Positions 35,981 to 45,109 of a stretch of DNA of 64,000 nt are shown piece by piece. The stretch spans positions 657,994 to 721,993 of the forward strand of contig NZ_QRGA01000001.1 of NCBI RefSeq assembly GCF_003367175.1, given 5' to 3'. A program made the position numbers and the translations under genes. Under the pieces are notes generated by a model. That model was not told the origin of the DNA, did not search any database, and worked only from the letters and a program-made list of their open reading frames with translations. The stretch comes from Trinickia dinghuensis (GTDB lineage Bacteria > Pseudomonadota > Gammaproteobacteria > Burkholderiales > Burkholderiaceae). Positions within the stretch are counted from its first letter, which is position 1. Every line of letters starts with the position of its first letter.

Positions 35981-37980
35981 TACATCCCGACCGCGACGCG
36001 TACGCGATTGTCTCGCTTGAGATTGCGGTACCGCGCCAGCGCCCAGAGCGGGAAGAACTTGCGGTAGCCGTGATAGCGCAGGTAAAACACACGCGGAAAG
36101 CCCGTCGCCGTGAAACGCGTCTCGTCCCAGAGGCCATGCTCGCGCTGCTCATCGACGAGATAAGCCACGCCGCGAGCGACGGCCGGATGATCGACCACAC
36201 CGGCAGCCATCAGCCCCATCAGCGCCCAGGCCGTCTGCGACGCCGTGCTCGAGGCCTTCTCGTAGCCGCGATAGTCGAGCTTGTAGCTCGTGCCGTCCTC
36301 GCCCCAGCCGCCGTCTTCGTTTTGAATCGAGATCAGCCATTGCGCCGCGCGCTTGATGCGCGCGTCGTCGTGCGCGATGCCGGCCGCGTTCAACGCGCAC
36401 AGGGCTGTCCACGTGCCGTAGACGTAGTTCATTCCCCAACGGCCATACCAGCTGCCGTCGTCCTCTTGTTCGTCGAGCAGGTAATCGTAGGCGCGACGCG
36501 CGGGCTCGCTATTGCCCGGCAATTCGCCGAATTGCGCGAGCATCGACAGGCATCGGCCCGAAACGTCGGCGGTGGGCGGATCGAGCAATGCTCCGTGATC
36601 GGAGAACGGGATGTTGTTCAAGTAATACTGTGTGTTCTCGGGTTCGAAGGCACCCCATCCGCCGTCGCTGCTCTGCATGCCCACGATCCATTCGCGCGCC
36701 CGCGCGATCGCTTCGCGATCGACGTTCGAACGCGTCAGTGCCGCCGCGCGATCCATCGCCATCGCCACGACGGCCGTATCGTCGACGTCGGGATAATGCG
36801 GGTTCGCGTACTGGAACGCCCAGCCGCCGGGGCGGATGTCGGGGCGCCGCGAAATCCAATCGCCGCGCACATCCAGCACTTGCAGCGGCCGCAGCCATTG
36901 CAAGCCGCGCAGCGCGGCTTCTTGCGCCTTCGGGGCCTCGGTTTCGAGCAGCGCATGCGCGACGAGCGACGTGTCCCACACCGGCGACAAGCACGGCTGG
37001 CAATACGCTTCGTCATCGGCAACAGCAAGCAGCTTTTCGATCGACGCGCGAGCGGTCGCTCGATTCGGATAGTCGGGCCCATAACCGAGCGTGTCGTACA
37101 TCATGACGGCGTTCGCCATCGCGGGGAAAATCGCCCCGAGACCGTCCTCGCCGTTCAGCCGCTCGTCGACGAACGCCACCGCGGCCCGAATCGCGCGCTC
37201 GCGCGTTTTCTTCGGGAACAAGCCGTCGACGCCGCGCAGCACCGTATCGACGACACGGAAGAATGCGAACCAGCCGCGGCTCTGATGTCCGGCACGCGGC
37301 AGCAAGCCCGCTTCCGACGGGGCGCCGAGGAACAGCTCGTCGATTCGCACGCCGCGCGGATTTCTCGCCACGGGCCGCCGTGCATTGAGCACGAGCAGCG
37401 GCACGATCACGGTGCGGGCCCAATACGACACCTTCGACAGATGGAACGGAAACCACTGCGGCAATAGCGTGATCTCGACCGGCATCATCGGCACCGCGCT
37501 CCACGGCACGACGCCGAACAGCGCGAGCAAAATGCGCGTGAAAACGTTGACGGCCTCCCCGCCGCCCGCACCGAGTATGGCCGCGCGCGCGCGCTGCATA
37601 TGCTCGGCATCTTCGCGTTCGCCCGCCATCTTCAGCGCGAAATAAGCCTTCACGCTCGCGCTGACGTCGATCGCGCCGTCGGTGAACAGCGGCCAGCCGC
37701 CGTCGGTCAGTTGGATCCGGCGCAAATAGCGCACGATCTTCCGCTCGAGCTCGAGGTTGGGCGTCTCGCCGAGATAGTGAACGAGCAGAATGTACTCGGC
37801 CGGAATCGTCGCATCGGCTTCGAGTTCGTAGACCCAATGCCCGTCGGGGCGCTGATCGGCCAGGATGGCATCGGTCGCGCGCGTGATCGCGGCATCGAGC
37901 GCGACGCCCGTTTGCGCGGCGTCGGCCGGGCTCGAGGCCGCCATGACGGCGGCGGGAGCGGAAATGTCGTTCATCGGCAT
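35980..37980 (-). CDS. shc: Squalene-hopene cyclase
   Basis: 666 residues, normal for the family. The enzyme folds squalene into hopene and diplopterol at the inner membrane. The catalytic DVDD motif (YPDVDDTAVVAMAMD) lies near residue 400, and several QW repeats are visible (QSSDGGWGAFEPENTQYY; QNEDGGWGED; DGSWYGRWGMNYVYGTW). The gene lies 27 bases after hpnD and shares a base with hpnG, so all three form one operon. Confidence 0.96.
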   Translation of the reverse strand: MPMNDISAPAAVMAASSPADAAQTGVALDAAITRATDAILADQRPDGHWVYELEADATIPAEYILLVHYLGETPNLELERKIVRYLRRIQLTDGGWPLFTDGAIDVSASVKAYFALKMAGEREDAEHMQRARAAILGAGGGEAVNVFTRILLALFGVVPWSAVPMMPVEITLLPQWFPFHLSKVSYWARTVIVPLLVLNARRPVARNPRGVRIDELFLGAPSEAGLLPRAGHQSRGWFAFFRVVDTVLRGVDGLFPKKTRERAIRAAVAFVDERLNGEDGLGAIFPAMANAVMMYDTLGYGPDYPNRATARASIEKLLAVADDEAYCQPCLSPVWDTSLVAHALLETEAPKAQEAALRGLQWLRPLQVLDVRGDWISRRPDIRPGGWAFQYANPHYPDVDDTAVVAMAMDRAAALTRSNVDREAIARAREWIVGMQSSDGGWGAFEPENTQYYLNNIPFSDHGALLDPPTADVSGRCLSMLAQFGELPGNSEPARRAYDYLLDEQEDDGSWYGRWGMNYVYGTWTALCALNAAGIAHDDARIKRAAQWLISIQNEDGGWGEDGTSYKLDYRGYEKASSTASQTAWALMGLMAAGVVDHPAVARGVAYLVDEQREHGLWDETRFTATGFPRVFYLRYHGYRKFFPLWALARYRNLKRDNRVRVAVGM

Positions 37981-38007
37981 CTCAAGGAGTTGAAGGCGAA
38001 GCGCGCC

Positions 38008-38856
38008 TCAAAAGAACGCGTAGCGCGCGACGATCGACAACAGCCGCAAGCGCGGCTTCGCAACGGGCGTGCGCGGCAAATCGAAGCCGCGCTCGAGCGT
38101 ACGCTCGAGCAAGCACCGATAGACGCCCGACATGATGCGTGGCGCGCGTACGGCCTTGCGCGGTGCGCTGTCCATGATCGCGTCGGCCTGCGCGAAGTGC
38201 TCCAGCGCGCGCTGTGCGAGCGTTGCGCAAACGCGCGGGAGCGAGGGATCGTCGGCGATCTCGGTCGGGTTCGTCGCGGCGATGCCTTCACGGGCGAGCA
38301 GCTCCCGCGGCAAGTAGCAACGGTTGATCGCGGCGTCTTCGTCGATGTCGCGCAAAATGTTCGTCAACTGCAGCGCGCGCCCAAGATGGTGAGACAGGGC
38401 ATGCCCGGCATCCTCACTCATCCCGAAAACCCTCACCGACAACCGGCCGGCGGCACTGGCCACGCAGTCGCAATAGAGGTCGAGCGCCGCTTCGTCCGGC
38501 GCGCAGATGTCGGCGGCGGCGTCCATCGCCATGCCGTCGATCATCGCGTAAAAATCCTCGCGGCGCAGGCCGAATGCGCGAATCTGGCGCGCGAGCGGGG
38601 CCAGCGCGGGACGCGGCTCGCCGTCGTAGCAAGCGTCGATATCGGCGCGCCAGCGGTCGAGCCCCGCGTTGCGCTCGGCGCGCGGCGCATCGCTGTCGGC
38701 GATGTCGTCGACCGCGCGGCAGAACGCGTAGATCTGGAACATCGCCTCGCGCTGCGCGGCAGGCAAGATGCGCATGGCGAGATAGAACGAGCTGCTCGAC
38801 GACGCGGCAGCGGCGTCGGGTGCGGCTTCGTCCGCGACGAGATTGGAAACGGCCAA
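38008..38856 (-). CDS. hpnD: Presqualene diphosphate synthase HpnD
   Basis: 282 residues from the TTG at 38856. This trans-isoprenyl synthase condenses two farnesyl diphosphates to presqualene diphosphate. The two Asp-rich motifs are present (FCRAVDDIADSD; NILRDIDEDAAINRCYLP). The TTG start has GGAG six bases upstream and gives the common N-terminus AVSNLVADE and the usual family length; ATG codons at 38964 and 39024 would add Arg-rich residues. The partner enzymes HpnC and HpnE, which complete squalene synthesis, are not in the window. Confidence 0.88.
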   Translation of the reverse strand: MAVSNLVADEAAPDAAAASSSSSFYLAMRILPAAQREAMFQIYAFCRAVDDIADSDAPRAERNAGLDRWRADIDACYDGEPRPALAPLARQIRAFGLRREDFYAMIDGMAMDAAADICAPDEAALDLYCDCVASAAGRLSVRVFGMSEDAGHALSHHLGRALQLTNILRDIDEDAAINRCYLPRELLAREGIAATNPTEIADDPSLPRVCATLAQRALEHFAQADAIMDSAPRKAVRAPRIMSGVYRCLLERTLERGFDLPRTPVAKPRLRLLSIVARYAFF

Positions 38857-39095
38857 GGCGAACTCCGCTGTGGCGCCCTCGCGGGGCGAATGAGAATCGA
38901 TGCTATTTGCGGCGCGCCGCCGAGCCGCTCGGGCACGGCATTGTCGCAACACGCTTCGCTTCATCAGCGGCGCGTCGCACCGGCAAGGGAGCCGGAAACG
39001 GCCAAAAGTATACCAACGTTTCATTCGGCGCCACAGCCGCGCGCTCCGGCGCGGGTGCGCACGCCCTCCGATGGGGGCCGGGACGAGCCGTCAGG

Positions 39096-40046
39096 TCAGG
39101 CGTCGGCGAGCGCGACCGAGCGATTGCGCCCTTGCCGTTTCGCGCTGTAGAGCGCGGCGTCCGCTTCGTTGATGAGCACTTCGTAGCTGGGCAGGCCGGG
39201 CCGGGCCGCCGCGCCGCCCACGCTGGCGGTGACCGGCACGCGCACGCCTTCGGCCTCGACCGGCGTGTCGCCGATCGTCATCCGGATCTTTTCGGCGACG
39301 AGCATCGCGTCGGCCAGCGGCGTGCACGGCAGCAGCAGCGCGAACTCTTCGCCGCCGAACCGCCCGAACGTATCCTGGATGCGCACGGCGTCGGACACGC
39401 GCTGCGCCATGACGCGCAGCACCGTATCGCCGACTGCATGGCCGAAGCGATCGTTGATGTCCTTGAAGTGATCGAGGTCGAACAGCAGCACGGACATCTC
39501 GCCGCCGTAGCGCTGCCAGCGCAGAAATTCGTCGCGTAGCCGGCCTTCGAAGAAGCGCCGGTTCGCGATGCCCGTCAGGCCGTCGAGATTCGCGTATTCC
39601 TGCAGCTTTTCGAGGGCGTCCTCACGCTCCCGCTGCATGACGCTCACATGCGTCACGTCCGAAATCGTCACGCACACCGCGACGACTTCGCGCCCGCGCG
39701 TCAGCGGCATGAAGGTGCAGTCTTGCTGCATATAGTCGACGCCGCCCGTGATCGGCCGGTCATGGTCGAACTTGAACAGATAGGGGCGCTGCTCCCAAGA
39801 GCTGAACGCGAAGCTGCCGAGCTGGAAGACGCTCTCGACCTTGCGGGACAGCCATACGCGCGGCAATTCGGGGAAACTGGCGAAAATCGACTTGCCCACG
39901 ACGGTTTCGGCCGGCTGCCCGCTGTGGTCCTGCATGAACCGGTTCCACATGAGGACGTTCATGTCGCGGTCGAGCACGAAGATACCGAATCCGACGCGTT
40001 CGATCACCAAATCGCTGAGAGATTGATCTATCGTCGCATCGTTCAT
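39096..40046 (-). CDS. PAS-GGDEF diguanylate cyclase
   Basis: 316 residues. A PAS domain (VIERVGFGIFVLDRDMNVLMWNRFMQDHSGQ) covers about residues 10-135, then a short coiled coil and a GGDEF domain at about 150-315. The active site is GGEEF, and an RxxD inhibitory site (RIQD) stands exactly five residues before it, so the enzyme should make cyclic di-GMP under product control. It overlaps the CheC-like gene by four bases and is the third gene of a CheY-CheC-cyclase operon. Confidence 0.92.
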   Translation of the reverse strand: MNDATIDQSLSDLVIERVGFGIFVLDRDMNVLMWNRFMQDHSGQPAETVVGKSIFASFPELPRVWLSRKVESVFQLGSFAFSSWEQRPYLFKFDHDRPITGGVDYMQQDCTFMPLTRGREVVAVCVTISDVTHVSVMQREREDALEKLQEYANLDGLTGIANRRFFEGRLRDEFLRWQRYGGEMSVLLFDLDHFKDINDRFGHAVGDTVLRVMAQRVSDAVRIQDTFGRFGGEEFALLLPCTPLADAMLVAEKIRMTIGDTPVEAEGVRVPVTASVGGAAARPGLPSYEVLINEADAALYSAKRQGRNRSVALADA

Positions 40047-40666
40047 AGGCTGGACAGTAGCGCGTTGAGCGCATCGTTCATCCGGCGAATCGAGTCTTCG
40101 GCCATCAGCATGACGAGATGCGCGCGAAACGTCTGATCTTCGAGCGCGAAGTTCACCTCGAGCAGCAGGGCAAACTTCCAGGCGAGGACGTCGGCCTGAA
40201 AGACGTCTTCGAGCGAGATTTTTTCGCCGAGCATGCCCGGCGGCGAAAAAATCGGTGTGCGATCGAGCTGATTGAGGATGCACGACACGCACGCGCCCGT
40301 CAGCACGTTGGCCACGTCGAACATCAGTTCGGCCTGGCTCACGGCGTCGTACGACGAATGAATGTAGGGGTCGTTCACGAGCGCGCACAAATGGCCGACG
40401 CCGCTGCTGCGGCAGATGACGAGCGCCTCGCCCTTGATGTCGGAACGAAATCCCTGCCGCACCGCGGTAACGCTTTCGTCGATCCCGGTCATCTCGCGCA
40501 GCGTGGCTGCCGCGTCCTCGGCCGCGACGATCCTCACGCGCGGCACCGACAATTCGATGAAGGTATCTAACAGGCGAGCCAAGCGCGTCGCCGCCTGCCC
40601 CATCGCCAGATTGGCGATTTCCTGCAAGGCGTCGCGCTGCTCTTCGGTGAACACGTTCTCACGCAT
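40043..40666 (-). CDS. CheC-like phosphatase for a CheY-type receiver
   Basis: 207 residues of the CheC/CheX class. The first phosphatase motif is intact: DALQEIAN near residue 12 (DxxxExxN). The second site reads ELMFDVAN near residue 100, with Asp where Glu is usual, so it may be weaker. CheC proteins remove phosphate from CheY. It overlaps the receiver gene by 8 bases and the cyclase gene by 4, so the three proteins are made together. Confidence 0.85.
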   Translation of the reverse strand: MRENVFTEEQRDALQEIANLAMGQAATRLARLLDTFIELSVPRVRIVAAEDAAATLREMTGIDESVTAVRQGFRSDIKGEALVICRSSGVGHLCALVNDPYIHSSYDAVSQAELMFDVANVLTGACVSCILNQLDRTPIFSPPGMLGEKISLEDVFQADVLAWKFALLLEVNFALEDQTFRAHLVMLMAEDSIRRMNDALNALLSSL

Positions 40667-41027
40667 ACAACCCGTACTCCTTGAGGATGGGCAATATCGC
40701 CTCTGGAGTCACGGGCTTGGCGACGAAAGCGGCGGCGCCGAGCGCGCGCACGCGCTCTTGAGCCAGCGGCTGCACGTCGGCGGACACGACGATCACGAAC
40801 GTATTCAGGTCCTCGTGCTGGAGCGCCTCGAGCACTTGGTAACCGTTCATGTCCGGCATCGTCAGGTCCAGAAACATCACCGAGGCCTTCCCCTCGCGGT
40901 ACAGTGCGAGGGCTTCGCCGCCGTTCGATGCGTATGCGATGTCGACGTCCCAGTCGGCCGGCAAGGATTTCGTCAGAACCTTACGGGCAAGGAGGGAGTC
41001 ATCGGCGATCACAATGGGCAAGGGCAT
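40659..41027 (-). CDS. Single-domain CheY-like response regulator
   Basis: 122 residues, a receiver only. It has the acidic pair in IVIADDSLLARK, the phosphorylation Asp in VMFLDLTMPDMNGYQVLE near residue 55, and the conserved Lys in AFVAKPVTPE. It is the first gene of the operon with a CheC phosphatase and a PAS-GGDEF cyclase. No kinase is in the operon; the hybrid kinase on the other side of the intergenic region is a candidate. Confidence 0.92.
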   Translation of the reverse strand: MPLPIVIADDSLLARKVLTKSLPADWDVDIAYASNGGEALALYREGKASVMFLDLTMPDMNGYQVLEALQHEDLNTFVIVVSADVQPLAQERVRALGAAAFVAKPVTPEAILPILKEYGLYA

Positions 41028-41466
41028 GGCAAGCGTGACGAAAAACGAAAGCGGTCTATATCGCGTTTACGGCGGCTCGGGACGTTTTCTTTAACGGGAG
41101 CGGAGCGTGCGACGGGTCGTGGCGAGCGCGAGAAGTCGCGCTTAACGCTTGCGCTCGCGGCGGGCGGGCGCAACGTGTCTAAAAATGAAGCGAAATTCTC
41201 GGAGCAATCCTGCGGAAAATCAACTCTCCAATTTCCCAAACGATCGAACAAGCCTGGTTGATTCTTCAGTATGAAGAAAAAAATACAATGATAATGCGCA
41301 GTTCTGCGCAGAATTTTCTTTTGTGTACGTTTGCGCTTCCGATTTCGTCGCTGTTTTAGGGCGAACGTTCGGACGCGTCGCGCGCTCTACATCACGACGA
41401 AAAGGCCGCCGCGGGCCAACTCGCTTATGATGATTGCACGGCGCATGCCAATTGGACCACTACGAC
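41028..41466. promoter_or_regulatory. Divergent control region, CheY operon and hybrid kinase
   Basis: 439 bases. The part from about 41230 to 41345 is AT-rich. It holds an inverted repeat TTCTTCA-GTA-TGAAGAA at 41262-41278 and, 17 bases on, two TGCGCAG copies (41295-41301 and 41305-41311) ten bases apart. These look like binding sites but match no regulator I can name. Confidence 0.45.
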
Positions 41467-43728
41467 ATGACTCGACGGCTTGATGACACGACGGCGAACG
41501 CTTTGCCTGAAGACCGGCAAGACGACTCGGCGGCGCTGGGGATGCCCGAGCCTGACTTCGCGGTCCGGCGCGTCACGCTCATTGCGCTGCTCGCCGCCGC
41601 GATCATCCTGCCCGGCGTCTATGCGGCCGCCGTCGCCTACACCAATTTCCGGGCGCGCACCGCATCGGCCACCGACGCGACCGTAAGAACGGTGCGCATC
41701 GCCGAGGAGCACGCGCTCAAGGTATTCGACCTGAACGAGACGCTCGACGCGCGCGTCGACGATCTCGTGCGGGGGCTGGGCGACGACGCCATTCGCACGC
41801 ACGAAGCCGAGATCCACCACAAACTGGAGGACATCGGCGGAGGCTATCCGCAAGTCGCATCGGTGTCGATCTTCGGCCCCGAAGGCATGCTGCTCGCGAA
41901 CAGCCGATATTACCCCGCACCGCACGCCTCGATCGCCACCCGTGACGACTTCGTCGGGATCCGCGGCGGCCACGTCCTCGAACACGTGTCGAAAGTCATG
42001 GTCTGGCATGCGGGCAGCGGCGAAGCCGTCTTCAATACAGGAATCGCGCGACGCGGCCCCAACGGCGCGTTCGCCGGGCTCGTCTCGGTCGCGCTGCGCC
42101 GGTCGTATTTCGAGTCGTTCTACCGTGAATTGCTGGGTCCCGAGCGCGGCGCGATGACGATGATGCTCACGCGCACCGACGGGGCCGTGCTCGCATCGTA
42201 TCCGCCGCGCCCCGAATCGGCCGTGGTGGCGCCCGGATTCTCCGCGGCGCTCGCCGCCGGCAGCCACTCGGGCGTGCTGCGGCTTCCCGGCACCGACGCC
42301 AAGCGCGTCCGGCAAGACGGGCAGATCCTCGCCTACCGCCAAGTGGGCGCTTATCCGGTGTACGTGTTGTGCACCTACAGCGAATCCGCGATCTGGTCGG
42401 CCTGGTACCGCAGAGCGCTCGTCTTCGGCGCGTCGATCTTCACGCCGTCGATCGTGCTCTGGTTCGTGCTCGCGTTCTCACTGAGGCGTCTTGCCGCGGA
42501 AAAACAAGCTTGGGAGCGGTGGCAAGCGGAGGCGTCGATGCGGCGCTCGATCGAAACGGCTTACCGGCAATCGCGCAAGATGGAAGCGCTCGGCAATCTC
42601 GTCGGCACGGTCGCTCACGATTTCAATAATCTGCTTACGATCGTCGCAACGAACGTTCAGATTGCACGCCGGCGCGGCGCCGCCGGCATCGATCGCGAAC
42701 TCGGCGCGATCGAGCGCGCCTTGAAGAACGGCCAATCGCTGACGCGCCAGTTGCTCGGCGTGGCACGCAAGCAGCCGCTGCGCAACGAAACGATCGATCT
42801 GTCGCGCTGGACGGCGGCCAGCCAGGAATTGTTGCGCGCGTCGCTCGGCGCGAAGGCGGCGCTCGTCGTCGACATCGGCCGCGACGTATGGCCGATCGAA
42901 GTCGACAGCGCGGAGTTGGAGCTTGCGCTCATCAACGTGGCCGTCAACGCACGCGATGCGATGCCGAGCGGTGGGCGCTTCACGATGCGCGCGATGAACG
43001 TCCGGCTCGAGCCTGAAGGCGGTTTCGCGCTCACGGGCGAATTCGTGCAAATTTCCCTGGAGGACACCGGTGCCGGCATGCCGCCCGATGTGCTGGCGCA
43101 TGCGTTCGAACCGTTGTTCACGACGAAACCCAAAGGCATGGGCACGGGCCTGGGCCTGCCGCAGGTCTTCGCGTTCTGCGACCGTTCGGGCGGACTCGCG
43201 ACGATCGACAGCGCGCCGGGCATCGGCACGTCGGTGCGCCTGTACTTGCCGCGCGCCCACGACGTGCCCGCTGCCGCGCCGGTGGCCCCGCAGCGCGCGG
43301 CCGAGATCGCGCCGGCCGGGGGCCTGCACGTGCTGCTGGTCGAAGACAACGACGAGGTGGCCGCCGGGACGGAAGCGCTGCTGCGCATGATGGATCATCG
43401 CGTCACCTGCGCGTTCAACGCGGACGCCGCGCTGCGGCTCATCGCCGACACGCTGTCGCGGCCCGCCGATCCTTTCGACGTGCTGATCTCCGACATCCAC
43501 ATGCCGGGCACCGCCAACGGGATCGATCTAGCGGAAGCTGCCCAAGCGCTCGACGCACCGCTTCCGGTCATCCTCATCACGGGCTACGCGCAGGAACTGG
43601 AACGTGCGCGGAATGTGAACGTACGCGTGCTGTCGAAACCTTTCGACATCGCCTTGCTGGAATCGATGCTTCAGACCATTCGACGCGAACGCGAAGGCCG
43701 CGTGCCCGCTCACGGCAAGGCGATTTGA
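41467..43728 (+). CDS. Hybrid sensor histidine kinase with receiver domain
   Basis: 753 residues. A membrane helix at about 35-60 and another at about 315-340 flank a periplasmic double-Cache domain. The kinase core has the His box VGTVAHDFNNLLT (His near residue 383) and ATPase motifs (NVAVNARDAMPSGG; EDTGAGM; GTGLGLPQV). A receiver at about 625-745 has LLVEDNDEVA, the Asp in LISDIHMPG and the Lys in LSKPFD. The NNLLT form of the His box is typical of kinases that pass phosphate to their own receiver. The start at 41467 avoids a poor 11-residue extension. Confidence 0.92.
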   Translation: MTRRLDDTTANALPEDRQDDSAALGMPEPDFAVRRVTLIALLAAAIILPGVYAAAVAYTNFRARTASATDATVRTVRIAEEHALKVFDLNETLDARVDDLVRGLGDDAIRTHEAEIHHKLEDIGGGYPQVASVSIFGPEGMLLANSRYYPAPHASIATRDDFVGIRGGHVLEHVSKVMVWHAGSGEAVFNTGIARRGPNGAFAGLVSVALRRSYFESFYRELLGPERGAMTMMLTRTDGAVLASYPPRPESAVVAPGFSAALAAGSHSGVLRLPGTDAKRVRQDGQILAYRQVGAYPVYVLCTYSESAIWSAWYRRALVFGASIFTPSIVLWFVLAFSLRRLAAEKQAWERWQAEASMRRSIETAYRQSRKMEALGNLVGTVAHDFNNLLTIVATNVQIARRRGAAGIDRELGAIERALKNGQSLTRQLLGVARKQPLRNETIDLSRWTAASQELLRASLGAKAALVVDIGRDVWPIEVDSAELELALINVAVNARDAMPSGGRFTMRAMNVRLEPEGGFALTGEFVQISLEDTGAGMPPDVLAHAFEPLFTTKPKGMGTGLGLPQVFAFCDRSGGLATIDSAPGIGTSVRLYLPRAHDVPAAAPVAPQRAAEIAPAGGLHVLLVEDNDEVAAGTEALLRMMDHRVTCAFNADAALRLIADTLSRPADPFDVLISDIHMPGTANGIDLAEAAQALDAPLPVILITGYAQELERARNVNVRVLSKPFDIALLESMLQTIRREREGRVPAHGKAI

Positions 43729-43791
43729 GCGATATCGGCGCGATTCTTGCGTGCCGATACCGATAGGGCGACACGCCTCGAGGAGGTCATC

Positions 43792-44547
43792 ATGCAGCAT
43801 ACGGTTATCGCTTTTTTCGATACGTATCCCCAGGCCGAAGTTGCCCGGGACGCGCTCGTAGCCGCCGGCATCGCTCGCGAAAACGTCACGCTACAAGCCA
43901 AATGCGAGCCGACTTTCGCAAGCGATGCGACGTCGGCATACGAGGCGGCGCCGGCCGCGAACGAAGGCTTGCTGGCCAACATCGAACGCTTTTTCGAATC
44001 GCTGTTCGAAAGCGTCCCCCCGCAGCGCGAACGAGCGCACTATGCCGAGGCCGTCCGGCGCGGCGCCGTCATGATTTGCGTCGACGCGGCAACCGATCCC
44101 CTCGCGCGGATCACGCGCGCCACGCTGGACGCGATGGGGCCGCTCGACATCGAGGAGCGCGCCGCAACGTGGAGCCCTCCTGCCGACGAAGCAACGCGGT
44201 CGCATTCGCCGCTGGAGGAACTCGGCCTGAGGTCGAGCGTGCCGGTGCGTCCGCTCGCGCATGGCACGCATGGCACTGTCTATAGCTACGCGCGCGACGG
44301 AGTCGTCGAACCGGCTCCCGGAGAACGCCTCGCCACGGAAGCGGCTGCAACCGCCGTTGCAGCGGGATCGGCCCCGGGGATGGGCGCGGTCTTCACGTCC
44401 GGGCGGACCGACTCGGCCTCAGCTCCAGCCGCTGCGCCCGCCCCCGCGCGGGAAGGCAGCACATCTCGCCCGCCCGCTGTCCCCGACGAATATCTGCAAA
44501 ACGAAGAGACGTTCCACGGCGACGAGCCGAGCTCCAAGACAAGGTGA
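43792..44547 (+). CDS. Protein of unknown function with stress-protein-like N-terminus
   Basis: 251 residues with no signal peptide or membrane helix. Residues 1-115 start HTVIAFFDTYPQAEVARDALVAAGIARENVTLQ, a pattern seen in small general-stress domains (GSP17M/YflT-like), and continue with a helical region. The last 100 residues are rich in Ala, Pro, Ser and Thr and look disordered. GAGGAGG, six bases before the ATG at 43792, fixes the start. It follows the hybrid kinase gene after 63 bases in the same direction. Confidence 0.7.
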   Translation: MQHTVIAFFDTYPQAEVARDALVAAGIARENVTLQAKCEPTFASDATSAYEAAPAANEGLLANIERFFESLFESVPPQRERAHYAEAVRRGAVMICVDAATDPLARITRATLDAMGPLDIEERAATWSPPADEATRSHSPLEELGLRSSVPVRPLAHGTHGTVYSYARDGVVEPAPGERLATEAAATAVAAGSAPGMGAVFTSGRTDSASAPAAAPAPAREGSTSRPPAVPDEYLQNEETFHGDEPSSKTR

Positions 44548-44551
44548 GCGG

Positions 44552-45109
44552 TTACTTCGGCGAATGGTGCCGTTTCACCCAGGCCTCGAAGCGTTGTACG
44601 AAGGCCGTGAGGAATTTGCGTGTGTCCTCGCTCGCAATCGCGCCCGAGGCGTCGAAGAACGCATCGGTGTGCTTGAGGAAAATCTCGGGCTGCCCAAGCG
44701 TCGGCACATCCAGATAGGCGAGCACGTTGCGCAAGTGCTGCTGGGAGAGCGCCGTCCCGGTGGCGCCGAGTGAGATCCCGCACACGGCGGCCGGCTTGTC
44801 CTTCCACGAGTTGGTGCCCCAGGGCCGCGAGCCCCAATCGAGCGCGTTCTTCAGCACGCCGGGCATCGAACGGTTGTATTCGGGCGTGACGAACAGCAAT
44901 CCGTTCGAGGCCTCGACCCTCGCTTTCAATTGCTTGGCGACATCCGGGAAGTTCGCGTCGTAGTCTTGGCTGTAGAGCGGCAGCGTACCGATGTCGAGGA
45001 ACGAAAACTCGAACTCGCTGCTCGCGAGTTTGGTTAGGGCATGCGCGAGTTGCTTGTTGAACGATTCGCGCCGCAAACTGCCGACGACGACTTCGATTTT
45101 GTAGGTCAT
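44552..45109 (-). CDS. NADPH-dependent FMN reductase
   Basis: 185 residues of the flavodoxin-like NADPH:FMN/quinone reductase family: VVVGSLRRESFNKQLAHAL near the start (flavin phosphate loop) and LLFVTPEYNRSMPGVLKNALDWGSRP in the middle. Enzymes of this type reduce FMN, quinones or azo compounds. GGAG lies nine bases before the ATG at 45109; a frame reaching 45466 runs through non-coding DNA. It is a single gene, convergent with the unknown gene before it. Confidence 0.9.
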   Translation of the reverse strand: MTYKIEVVVGSLRRESFNKQLAHALTKLASSEFEFSFLDIGTLPLYSQDYDANFPDVAKQLKARVEASNGLLFVTPEYNRSMPGVLKNALDWGSRPWGTNSWKDKPAAVCGISLGATGTALSQQHLRNVLAYLDVPTLGQPEIFLKHTDAFFDASGAIASEDTRKFLTAFVQRFEAWVKRHHSPK

